Shown one piece after another: positions 57,019-64,000 of a stretch of DNA of 64,000 nucleotides. The notes under the pieces are model-generated. The model saw only the letters and a program-made list of their open reading frames with translations. It was not told the origin of the DNA and did no database searches. The stretch's first letter is position 1; each line of letters begins with the position of its first letter. This DNA is from Actinomadura chibensis NBRC 106107 (GTDB lineage Bacteria > Actinomycetota > Actinomycetes > Streptosporangiales > Streptosporangiaceae): positions 1-64,000 of the forward strand of contig NZ_BCQP01000047.1 of the NCBI RefSeq assembly GCF_001552135.1. The letters are read 5' to 3'. A program made the translations under genes and the position numbers.

Positions 57019-58359
57019 GTGAGCCGACCGGTCGAGGACGTGGTGAAACGGCTGGCCGCCGACGGGATCGACGTGGTCCGGGTGTCCTACGCCGATCTGA
57101 TCGGCGTCGAGCGCGCCCGGGACGTGCTCGTCGAGCGGCTGCCCGCGGCCATGGAGCACGGGCTGTCGTTCTGCCGCGCGGTCTACCACACGACGCCCGG
57201 CGGCGAGACCGTCGACGTCCCCGGCGGGCTGGACGCCGGGCTCCCGGACATCCGCGTCCGGCCCGACCTGTCCACCATCGCCCCGATCCCGTGGGAGGAC
57301 GGCGTCGCGTCCTGCGTCGGCGACGCGTTCGAGCCGGACGGCGACGACCCCTGCCCCGAGGCGCCCCGCGAGGTGCTGCGGCGGGCCGTCGCGCGGCTCG
57401 GCGAATTGGGGCTGGACGCCGTCGCCGGGCCCGAGCTGGAGTACTACGTGTGCGACCCGGACCCGTCCTCGCCGACCGGGTGGCGCCGGTACGGGGACGC
57501 GACCGGCAACGTCTACACCGCCGGGCGCAAGGGCGACCCGGACGGCCACCTGCTCCGCGTCCTCCGCCACCTGCGCGACCTCGGCCTCGGCGTGACGATG
57601 GGCAACCACGAGTTCGGCGGCGGGCAGTTCGAGATCAACCTGCACCACTCCGGCGCGCTCGACGCCGCCGACCGCGCGTTCCGGTTCAAGGCGGGCGTCC
57701 AGGAGATCGCCCGGTCGGAGGGACGGCTCGCGACCTTCATGGCCAAGCCGTTCAACGACCAGGACGGGTCCGGGTTCCACGTCCACCTGTCCTGCCTGGA
57801 CGCCGACGGCCGCAGCGTCTTCGCCGGTTCTCACGCTGACGGGCTGTCCGACACCGCGCACCACGCGATCGCGGGAGTGCTGGAGCACGCGCCCGCGCTC
57901 GCCGCGCTGCTCAACCCGACGATCAACTCCTACAAGCGGTTCGGGCCCGACAGCCTCGCCCCGTGGCTGACCGACTGGGGGCTCGACAACCGCAGCGCCA
58001 TGGTCCGGATCCCGCCGGAGCGGGGCGAGGCGTCCCGGATGGAGGTCCGGCTCGGGGACGCCTCCGCCAACCCCTACCTCGGCATCGCGGGCCTGATCGC
58101 CGCCGTCTACCTGGGCATCCGCGACAAGGCCGTCCCGCCGCCGCCGCTGGAGGGCTACGGCTACGACGCCGCGAAGGCGCCCGTCCTGCCCGGCGACCTG
58201 CCGACCGCGCTGGACGCCCTCGCCGCCGACGAGGCCCTCGCCGACGTGCTCGGCGAGCAGTTCGTCACCGCCTTCCTGGCCTACAAGCGGGACGAGGTCG
58301 CGCGCTTCCGCCGGCACGTCACCGACTGGGAGTTCACCGAGTACGCCTACCACCTCTGA
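57019..58359 (+). CDS. Glutamine-synthetase-like gamma-glutamyl ligase (PuuA/GlnA3/IpuC type)
   Basis: A 446-aa member of the glutamine synthetase superfamily that probably joins glutamate to an organic amine with ATP. Metal and substrate motifs: GPELEYYV (Glu), NHEFGGGQFEINLHH, GSGFHVHLS, NPTINSYKRF and MEVRLGDASANPYL. Relatives activate putrescine (PuuA), polyamines (GlnA3), isopropylamine (IpuC) or aniline (TdnQ). It lacks the regulatory adenylylation loop sequence of GlnA. Operator copy G lies just upstream; GTG at 57019 has TGAGGGAG. The P450 gene follows after 10 bases. With the PuuC/PuuD-like genes and the amidotransferase it suggests a glutamylated-amine pathway. Confidence 0.88.
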   Translation: MSRPVEDVVKRLAADGIDVVRVSYADLIGVERARDVLVERLPAAMEHGLSFCRAVYHTTPGGETVDVPGGLDAGLPDIRVRPDLSTIAPIPWEDGVASCVGDAFEPDGDDPCPEAPREVLRRAVARLGELGLDAVAGPELEYYVCDPDPSSPTGWRRYGDATGNVYTAGRKGDPDGHLLRVLRHLRDLGLGVTMGNHEFGGGQFEINLHHSGALDAADRAFRFKAGVQEIARSEGRLATFMAKPFNDQDGSGFHVHLSCLDADGRSVFAGSHADGLSDTAHHAIAGVLEHAPALAALLNPTINSYKRFGPDSLAPWLTDWGLDNRSAMVRIPPERGEASRMEVRLGDASANPYLGIAGLIAAVYLGIRDKAVPPPPLEGYGYDAAKAPVLPGDLPTALDALAADEALADVLGEQFVTAFLAYKRDEVARFRRHVTDWEFTEYAYHL

Positions 58360-58369
58360 GGGGGCCCGG

Positions 58370-59620
58370 TTGCCGCACGAGACCCTGGCCGTGGACCTCG
58401 CCGACCTGGACAACTTCATGGACGGCGAGACGCCCTGGCGGATGTTCGCGGAACTGCGCCGCGCCGCGCCCGTCCACTGGAACCCCGAGCCGGACGGGCG
58501 CGGCTTCTGGTCCCTGACCCGGCACGCCGACATCGTCGCCGCCGACCGCGACGCCGCCACGTTCACCTCCGAGCGGTTCGTGAACCTGGAGGAGGTGGAC
58601 GAGCGCCAGGCCGAGATCCGCCGCTCCATGCTGGAGATGGACGGCCCGCGCCACCTGGCGCTGCGCCGCCTGCTGTCCCGCGAGTTCACGCCCCGCGCCG
58701 TCGCCGGGTACGCGACGTTCCTGCGCGGCCTCACCGCCCGCACCCTCGACGCCGCGCTGACCGCGGACGCGTTCGACTTCGTCGCCGAGATCGCCGCCGA
58801 CTTCCCGATCAACGTGCTGGCCCGGATGCTGGACGTCCCCGACGGCGACACCCGCAAGCTCATCGACTGGGGCAACCGGATCATCGCCAACACCGACCCC
58901 GACTACGCGGACGTCCTGCTGCACAGCGCGGAGAGCGAGCTGTACCGCGACCTCCCGTTCCGCAGCCCCGCCTCGCTGGAGGTCTTCGAGTACGGGCGCG
59001 AGCTCGCCGCCCGCCGCCGCGGCGGGGCCGGCACCGACCTGATCAGCCGCCTCGTCAACCAGCCCCCGGCGGACGGCGTGCCCCTCTCCGAGCGCGACTT
59101 CGACAACTACTTCCTGCTGCTCGTCGTCGCCGGGAACGAGACGACCCGGCACGCCATCACGCACGCCATGCGCGCGCTGATCGACCACCCGGACCAGGCG
59201 GAGCGCCTGCGCGACGACCCCGGCCTGATGCCGGGCGCGGTTGAGGAGTTCCTGCGCTGGGCGTCGCCCGTCTACCACTTCCGCCGCACCGCGACCCGCG
59301 ACACGGTGATGGGCGGCGCGCGGATCCGGGAGGGCGACAAGGTCGTGCTGTGGTTCGCGTCCGGCAACCGCGACGAGAACGTCTTCGCCGACCCGGACCG
59401 CTTCGACGTCACCCGCAGCCCGAACGACCACATCGCCTTCGGAAAGGGCGGCCCGCACTACTGCCTGGGCGCCGCCCTGGCGCGCCTGGAGATGCGCATC
59501 ATGTTCGAGGAACTCCTGCCGCGCCTGGCGGACATCCGCCTGGCGGGCGAGCCCCGCCGCGTCCGCTCCAACTTCGTCAACGGCATCAAGGAGATGCCCG
59601 TGACCGTCGCCCTCGCCTAG
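58370..59620 (+). CDS. Cytochrome P450
   Basis: A 416-aa soluble haem monooxygenase. I-helix AGNETTRHA, K-helix ExxR (in EEFLRW), and the haem loop FGKGGPHYCLGAALAR with ligand Cys365 are intact. It resembles the bacterial CYP105/CYP107-like or linalool-hydroxylase-like groups used in catabolism. TTG at 58370 starts the frame 10 bases after the ligase gene, so the two form an operon; the P450 may hydroxylate the amine or its glutamyl derivative. No ferredoxin gene is adjacent, so electrons must come from elsewhere. Confidence 0.92.
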   Translation: MPHETLAVDLADLDNFMDGETPWRMFAELRRAAPVHWNPEPDGRGFWSLTRHADIVAADRDAATFTSERFVNLEEVDERQAEIRRSMLEMDGPRHLALRRLLSREFTPRAVAGYATFLRGLTARTLDAALTADAFDFVAEIAADFPINVLARMLDVPDGDTRKLIDWGNRIIANTDPDYADVLLHSAESELYRDLPFRSPASLEVFEYGRELAARRRGGAGTDLISRLVNQPPADGVPLSERDFDNYFLLLVVAGNETTRHAITHAMRALIDHPDQAERLRDDPGLMPGAVEEFLRWASPVYHFRRTATRDTVMGGARIREGDKVVLWFASGNRDENVFADPDRFDVTRSPNDHIAFGKGGPHYCLGAALARLEMRIMFEELLPRLADIRLAGEPRRVRSNFVNGIKEMPVTVALA

Positions 59621-59696
59621 CCGCACGGGGCGGCGTCGGCCGCTGGGCTACTGGGGAGTAGGGTTGGCGTCGGCCTGAGGCTGGAGGGTGGACGTC

Positions 59697-60785
59697 ATGG
59701 CGGGTGGCGGTGGTGCGGTGAGCGGGCTCGCGCGGGTCGCGGAGAGGGTTCCGCCTCCGGCGGTGAGCGCGTTCCTGCGGGCGGTGTTCGGGCTGCCCGG
59801 GCCGGTCCGGCGGCTGATCGCCGGGGCGCCCGTCCGGCTGGACGGCCAGGAGCTCTCGCTGGACGCCCAGTTCCTCCTGCGGCTGGTCAGCCTGGACGGC
59901 TCCAACCTGAGCTCGCCCACGGTGGCGGAGGCGCGGCGCGGCCTCGCGCGGAGCCAGCTCTATCTGAGGCGCGTCCCGGCGCGGCCCGTCGGGACGAAGG
60001 AGGTGGACGCGGGCGGCGTCCCGGCGCGGCTCTACACGCCGCGCGGGCTGCCGGACGGGTCCCCGCTGCTCGTCTTCTACCACGGCGGCGGATGGGTGAT
60101 CGGCGACCTCGACACGCACGACACGGTGTGCCGGTACCTGGCGGTGCACGCGGAGGTGCGCGTCCTGTCGGTGGACTACCGGCTCGCGCCCGAGCACCGC
60201 TACCCGGCGGCGGCCGACGACGCGCTCGCCGCCTACGCCTACGCGGCGGCGAACGCCGGGGCGCTCGGCGCCGACCCCGACGCGATCGCGGTCGGCGGCG
60301 ACAGCGCGGGCGGCAACCTCGCCGCCGTGGTCGGGGTGCTCGCCGGGCGCCGTCCCGACTTCGCGCTGCTGCTCTACCCGGCGACCGACATGACGGTGCG
60401 GCGCAGGTCGCGGGAGGTGTTCGGCGACGGCTTCCACCTGACCGACGCCGACATGGTCTGGTTCAGCGACCACTACTGCCCGGACGTCGGCCGCCGCGCC
60501 GAGCCCAAGGCGTCCCCGCTGCTGGCCGAAGACCTGAGCGGATTCCCGGCGACGTACCTGGTCACGGCGGGGTTCGACCCGCTGCGGGACGAGGGCGAGG
60601 CGTTCGCGAAGCGGCTGGAGGAGGCCGGGGCGCCGGTCGCCCTGCGGCGGCAGGAGGACCTCTTCCACGGCTTCGTCAACACGTGGTCGCTCGGCGGACG
60701 CTTCCGGGAGGCGCTGTCCGAGGCGGCCGGGGCCCTGCGCACCGGTCTGTACGCGGGGCCCCGGAAACGGGACGGGCGCGGCTAG
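59697..60785 (+). CDS. Alpha/beta hydrolase, hormone-sensitive lipase (HSL) family esterase
   Basis: A 362-aa esterase. The oxyanion motif HGGGWVIGD, nucleophile Ser203 in GDSAGGNLA, Asp in DPLRDEGE and His in FHGFVN form the HSL catalytic set. It acts on short esters; no export signal is seen. ATG at 59697 has GGAGGG 8 bases upstream. Its TAG stop interlocks with the stop of the convergent aldehyde dehydrogenase gene in CTAG. The island operator was not found in front of it, so regulon membership is uncertain. Confidence 0.88.
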   Translation: MAGGGGAVSGLARVAERVPPPAVSAFLRAVFGLPGPVRRLIAGAPVRLDGQELSLDAQFLLRLVSLDGSNLSSPTVAEARRGLARSQLYLRRVPARPVGTKEVDAGGVPARLYTPRGLPDGSPLLVFYHGGGWVIGDLDTHDTVCRYLAVHAEVRVLSVDYRLAPEHRYPAAADDALAAYAYAAANAGALGADPDAIAVGGDSAGGNLAAVVGVLAGRRPDFALLLYPATDMTVRRRSREVFGDGFHLTDADMVWFSDHYCPDVGRRAEPKASPLLAEDLSGFPATYLVTAGFDPLRDEGEAFAKRLEEAGAPVALRRQEDLFHGFVNTWSLGGRFREALSEAAGALRTGLYAGPRKRDGRG

Positions 60786-62209
60786 AGCGGCAGCCCCGTG
60801 AGGATCATGACCTTCTCCTCGGTGTAGTCGGCCATCGCCGACCGCAGTCCCTCGCGTCCGACGCCCGAGTCCTTGACGCCGCCGTACGGCATCTGGTCGG
60901 CGCGGTAGGACGGGACGTCCCCGATCACCACGCCGCCGACGTCCAGCTCGCGGTGCGCGCGGAACGCGATGTCGAGGTTGCGGGTGAACACGCCCGCCTG
61001 GAGCCCGAACTTGGAGTCGTTGACGAGGGCGAACGCCTCGTCGACGCCGTCCACCGGCTGGACGAGCATGACCGGGCCGAAGACCTCCTCGCGGGAGACC
61101 TTGGCGTCGTCGGGGACGTTCGCGAGGACGGTCGGCGCGTAGGCCGCGCCCTCGCGGGTGCCGCCGGTGAGGACCTTCGCGCCCGCGGCGACGGCCTCGT
61201 CCACCCAGGACTCGACGCGCTCGGCCGCCTCCTGGCTGACGAGCGGGCCGACCTGGGTCTTGTCGTCCCACGGGTCGCCGGTGACGAGCCCGGCGACCGT
61301 CTCGACGAGCTTCGGCACGAACTCCTCGTACACCGAGCGGTCGACGTAGACGCGCTGGACGGCGATGCAGCTCTGCCCCGCCTGGTAGTTGGAGAACAGC
61401 CCGATGCGCTTGGCGGCCCAGTCGAGGTCGGCGTCCGGCAGGACGACGGCCGCGCCGTTCCCGCCGAGTTCGAGGGTGACGTGCTTGCGCGGCGCGCGGT
61501 CGTTGATCGCCCAGCCGACCGGCACCGAGCCGGTGAACGAGACGATCGGCAGGCGCGGGTCGTCCACCAGCGCGGACGCCCGGTCGTTCGGCACCGGCAG
61601 GATCGAGAACATCCCGGCGGGCAGGTCGGTCTCGGCGAGCAGCTCGCCGAGCAGCAGCGCCGACAGCGGCGTCGCGGGGGCGGGCTTCAGCACGATCGGG
61701 GTGCCCGCCGCGATCGCCGGAGCGATCTTGTGGGCGGCGAGGTTCAGCGGGAAGTTGAACGGCGAGATGCCGAGCACCGGGCCGCGCGGCACGCGGGTGA
61801 TGTAGGCGATCCGGCCCTCGGCGGCGGGGTCGGTGTCGAGCCGCTGGGTGGTGGCGCTGAACCGGCGGGCCTCCTCGGCGGCGAACCGGAACGTGGAGAT
61901 CGCGCGGGTCACCTCGCCGCGCGCCCAGAGCAGCGGCTTGCCGTTCTCGCCGGTGATCAGCCGGGCGACCTCCTCGGACCGCTCGGCGAGCCGCGCGGAC
62001 ACGTGCGCGAGCGCCTCGGCCCGGACGTGCAGCGGCAGCGCGGCGGCCCGCGCCCGGAGCGCGTCGGCGGCGGCGACGGCCTCCTCCACCTGCTCCGGCG
62101 TCGGGACGGCCGCCGTCCCGACCACGCGGCCGTCGTAGGGGTGCGTAACGGTGAGCTCGCCGGCACCGGTCTCGGGCCGGCCGGCCAGCCAGAATGGAGT
62201 CACGTTCAT
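60782..62209 (-). CDS. Aldehyde dehydrogenase (succinate-semialdehyde type by context)
   Basis: A 475-aa aldehyde dehydrogenase: Cys281 in GQSCIAVQRV, the Glu in LELGGNGAAVV, cofactor motif FTGSVPVGWAI. The ISPFNFPLNLAAHKIAPA stretch is seen in several bacterial succinate-semialdehyde and lactaldehyde-type enzymes. With the neighbouring gabT and PucR genes, oxidation of succinate semialdehyde (GABA pathway) is the best guess; it could equally serve another aldehyde. Start ATG at 62209 lies 4 bases after the PucR stop, so the two are one operon. Confidence 0.85.
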   Translation of the reverse strand: MNVTPFWLAGRPETGAGELTVTHPYDGRVVGTAAVPTPEQVEEAVAAADALRARAAALPLHVRAEALAHVSARLAERSEEVARLITGENGKPLLWARGEVTRAISTFRFAAEEARRFSATTQRLDTDPAAEGRIAYITRVPRGPVLGISPFNFPLNLAAHKIAPAIAAGTPIVLKPAPATPLSALLLGELLAETDLPAGMFSILPVPNDRASALVDDPRLPIVSFTGSVPVGWAINDRAPRKHVTLELGGNGAAVVLPDADLDWAAKRIGLFSNYQAGQSCIAVQRVYVDRSVYEEFVPKLVETVAGLVTGDPWDDKTQVGPLVSQEAAERVESWVDEAVAAGAKVLTGGTREGAAYAPTVLANVPDDAKVSREEVFGPVMLVQPVDGVDEAFALVNDSKFGLQAGVFTRNLDIAFRAHRELDVGGVVIGDVPSYRADQMPYGGVKDSGVGREGLRSAMADYTEEKVMILTGLPL

Positions 62210-62213
62210 ACGT

Positions 62214-63692
62214 TCACGCTATCTCCGGCGAGCCGGGAGGCGAGTCGCCACGATGTCCAATCGGCCCGGCGCCGCTGGACGAGATGGCGAGCGCGATCCA
62301 CAGTTCGGCGCGGACGGCCGGATCGTCCGGGTCGCGGCCGAGCACCTCGGCCGCCCGGCGCATCCGGGAGCGGAGCGTGTGCCGGTGGACGCCGAGCGCC
62401 CGCGCCGCCGCCTCGCCCTGCCCGTTCGCCGCGACGTACGCCTGGACGGTCCCGACCAGGCCCTCCGCGCGCAGCGGTGCGAGGAGCGCGGCGGCGAAGG
62501 CGTTCGCCGGGCCGGGCTCCAGCAGCCGCAGGACGCCCTGGCCGGGGAGGTCGGCGTAGCGCAGGACGTCCCGCCGCGCCCGGACGGCGGCGGCGAGCGC
62601 CTCCTCCGCCTGCCGCAGCGCCGCCGGAAGATCGTCCGCGGCCGGGTCGCTGACGCCGACCGGGCCGGTGCCCGCGAGCAGCGGCTCGACCGCGCCGAGC
62701 AGCCCGTCCGGGACGATCACCGCGGCGTGCCCGCCGAGCGGCAGCACCAGGCAGCGGGCCCCGGCGGGGTCGGACTCCAGCGCGTCCGGCACGGCGGGCC
62801 CGCCCGCGCAGGCCAGCACGCGGACCGGTCCGCGCGGCACCTCGGGGCCGTCGCCGGGCCGGCCGAGCAGCAGCGCCGCGACCGAGGCCCGCAGGTCGCG
62901 GCCGGTGCGCGGGGTCTCGGACTGCAGCGTCAGCAGCGCGACGGCCGCGCCGACGATGGTGTGCGCGGCGTGCGGGAGCGGCGCGCCCGTCCCGACGGCG
63001 AGGAACCCGCGCGGCCGCCCGCCGAGCCCGATCCGCTGCACGACGACGTGGTCGTCGGGGACGGCGAGGGCCAGGCTCGCGGCCGTCCCGCCGTCCGCCG
63101 TCCGGCGGCGCAGCCGGGGCAGCTCGGGCGCGATCGCGGCGGCGCGGTCGCGGGCGGCGGCGGGCTCGGCGTGCCGGACGTCCCCCGCCGGGTCGAGCAG
63201 CAGCGCCCACCCGCCGAGCAGCCGGGCGAGCCGGGCGACGAGCGCGCCGGGCCCGGTGAGGGCGGCGCGGGTCAGCTCCCGCTGCGCCTGGAACGCGCGG
63301 GTGACGTCCTCGTACCACTCGGCGGCGAGCATCCGCGAGACGGCCTTGCCGATCGCGATGAACGGGGTGGGCCGGGGCACCTCCAGCAGGACGAGCCCCT
63401 GCTCCCGCGCCGCCGCGAGCAGCTCCGCCGGGACGGTGTCGTGGATGACGCCGACCGCGAAGCCGAGCCCGGCGACGCCCCGTCCGACCAGGCGCGACAC
63501 GTACGCGGCGGCGTTCGCCGGGGTCAGCCGCATGCCGGTGGTGAGGACGAGCTCGCCGCCCTCCAGGAAGGGCGTCGGGTCCTCCAGCTCGCTGACCGCG
63601 ACCCAGACGACCGGCGTCTCCGGGAGCGGGCCGGTGCGCGAGCGCAGGCCGAGCTGGGGGAGCGCGGCGACGGTGGCCAGAGTGGGCGGCAT
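62214..63692 (-). CDS. PucR-family transcriptional regulator
   Basis: A 492-aa regulator. The N-terminal PucR domain shows the phrase LEGGELVLTTGMRL, and the C-terminus has the helix-turn-helix GQGEAAARALGVHRHTLRSRMRRA (seen as ARALGVHRHTLRSR). PucR-like proteins often control purine, GABA or amine catabolism and activate neighbouring genes on amine signals. It is divergent from gabT and upstream of the aldehyde dehydrogenase, so a GABA-responsive activator is likely. A palindrome between the divergent genes is a candidate site. Confidence 0.9.
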   Translation of the reverse strand: MPPTLATVAALPQLGLRSRTGPLPETPVVWVAVSELEDPTPFLEGGELVLTTGMRLTPANAAAYVSRLVGRGVAGLGFAVGVIHDTVPAELLAAAREQGLVLLEVPRPTPFIAIGKAVSRMLAAEWYEDVTRAFQAQRELTRAALTGPGALVARLARLLGGWALLLDPAGDVRHAEPAAARDRAAAIAPELPRLRRRTADGGTAASLALAVPDDHVVVQRIGLGGRPRGFLAVGTGAPLPHAAHTIVGAAVALLTLQSETPRTGRDLRASVAALLLGRPGDGPEVPRGPVRVLACAGGPAVPDALESDPAGARCLVLPLGGHAAVIVPDGLLGAVEPLLAGTGPVGVSDPAADDLPAALRQAEEALAAAVRARRDVLRYADLPGQGVLRLLEPGPANAFAAALLAPLRAEGLVGTVQAYVAANGQGEAAARALGVHRHTLRSRMRRAAEVLGRDPDDPAVRAELWIALAISSSGAGPIGHRGDSPPGSPEIA

Positions 63693-63722
63693 CGCAATCC
63701 CTGTGCAAAGTGTCCATCCGGA

Positions 63723-63742
63723 GGGACGGAATTCGCCGTCCC
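63723..63742. promoter_or_regulatory. Palindrome GGGACGG-AATTCG-CCGTCCC, candidate PucR site
   Basis: A 7-bp inverted repeat with a 6-base AT-rich centre lies between the divergent PucR and gabT genes, 31 bases from the PucR start and 41 from the gabT start. Confidence 0.45.
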
Positions 63743-63771
63743 GTACTGTTCATCGTAGGCGGCGCCCGGCC

Positions 63772-63777
63772 TATGTT
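63772..63777 (+). promoter_or_regulatory. Likely leaderless -10 element of gabT
   Basis: TATGTT lies 6 bases before the gabT ATG, with no Shine-Dalgarno sequence in front of it. Confidence 0.45.
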
Positions 63778-63783
63778 CGGGCC

Positions 63784-64000
63784 ATGACCAGCCAGGATCC
63801 CGCCCTGCCCGCAAGCGGCGCGCGGCTGCCGCAGGAACGCCGCCTCGTGACCGAGATCCCCGGGCCGCGCTCCCGGGAGCTGCAGGAGCGCCGCACCGCC
63901 GCCGTGCCGCCGGGCGTCGGCAGCGTCCTGCCGGTGTACGTGACGGACGCCGACGGCGGCGTCGTCGTCGACGCGGACGGCAACTCGCTGATCGACTTCG
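63784..64000 (+). CDS. gabT: 4-aminobutyrate aminotransferase GabT, cut by the window end
   Basis: The first 72 codons of a class III aminotransferase. The fragment holds the family N-terminus: RRLVTEIPGPRSRELQERR (read as TEIPGPRSRELQER), AVPPGVGSVLPVYV and DADGNSLIDF. GabT moves the amino group of GABA to 2-oxoglutarate, giving succinate semialdehyde, for which an aldehyde dehydrogenase gene lies 1.6 kb away. The pyridoxal lysine lies outside the window. Divergent from the PucR gene, which probably activates it. Confidence 0.88.
   Translation, partial: MTSQDPALPASGARLPQERRLVTEIPGPRSRELQERRTAAVPPGVGSVLPVYVTDADGGVVVDADGNSLIDF

Overview
The window is chromosomal DNA of a very GC-rich filamentous-type actinobacterium. 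The evidence is strong third-position GC bias, GTG/TTG starts, TANNNT -10 elements next to start codons, an XRE/TPR regulator of the Streptomyces kind, a SigE-family ECF factor, mycothiol-linked protein families and a MarR/PucR/FmdB repertoire. A relative of Actinomadura (Thermomonosporaceae) is my guess, made by eye and not by search. I see no rRNA, tRNA, CRISPR array, transposase or prophage genes. Sixty protein genes are called; the last (gabT) runs off the right end.

0-15 kb: housekeeping and signalling genes. These are a membrane diguanylate cyclase, the translation factor EttA, a thioesterase, a GNAT enzyme, a secreted S37 tripeptidyl aminopeptidase flanked on both sides by degenerate tandem repeats (15 bp and 22 bp), group II truncated haemoglobin, an MscS channel, a divergent small-protein/XRE-TPR pair with palindromic sites between them, a second GNAT, a hairpin-rich gap, and a methyltransferase coupled to a prolyl oligopeptidase.

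15-43 kb: an HNH protein with a possible 36-aa upstream ORF, FmdB, DUF1330, ilvD, a NERD membrane protein, an amidase, malQ, an unknown Cys/His-rich protein, pepN, a DsbA-like protein, and an ECF-type metal transporter operon (cbiMNQO-like) preceded by a near-consensus Nur box, so probably for nickel. Then come a SigE-type sigma factor with a beta-propeller-like membrane partner, a CooC-like ATPase, a proline/glutamine-rich membrane protein, rpiB, a SpoIIE phosphatase converging on a Ser/Thr kinase, an orphan histidine kinase, a second amidase, a fused AccD/AccA-type carboxyltransferase and a methyltransferase.

43.6-64 kb: a catabolic island. Its genes encode a class I amidotransferase, a PuuD-like hydrolase, a PuuC-like aldehyde dehydrogenase, an HpaE/HpaD/HpaG-like meta-cleavage trio, a flavin (LLM) oxidoreductase, a MarR regulator, an acetoacetate-decarboxylase-like protein, a glutamine-synthetase-like ligase, a P450, an HSL esterase, and a PucR regulator with an aldehyde dehydrogenase and gabT. 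Seven copies of a palindrome close to CGTTTGGGCCCNTACGA sit in front of the transcription units of this island and overlap or abut -10-like hexamers. I read them as the binding site of a local repressor, most likely the MarR protein whose own promoter carries a copy. The gene set suggests gamma-glutamylation of an amine, oxidation, release of the glutamyl group, ring cleavage of an aromatic moiety and GABA-type nitrogen recovery; the substrate is not known. Between the two halves of the island lie unrelated genes (a DUF574-type methyltransferase and a DUF222/HNH protein) and a remarkable 167-bp nested inverted-repeat element whose core folds on paper as a perfect cloverleaf.
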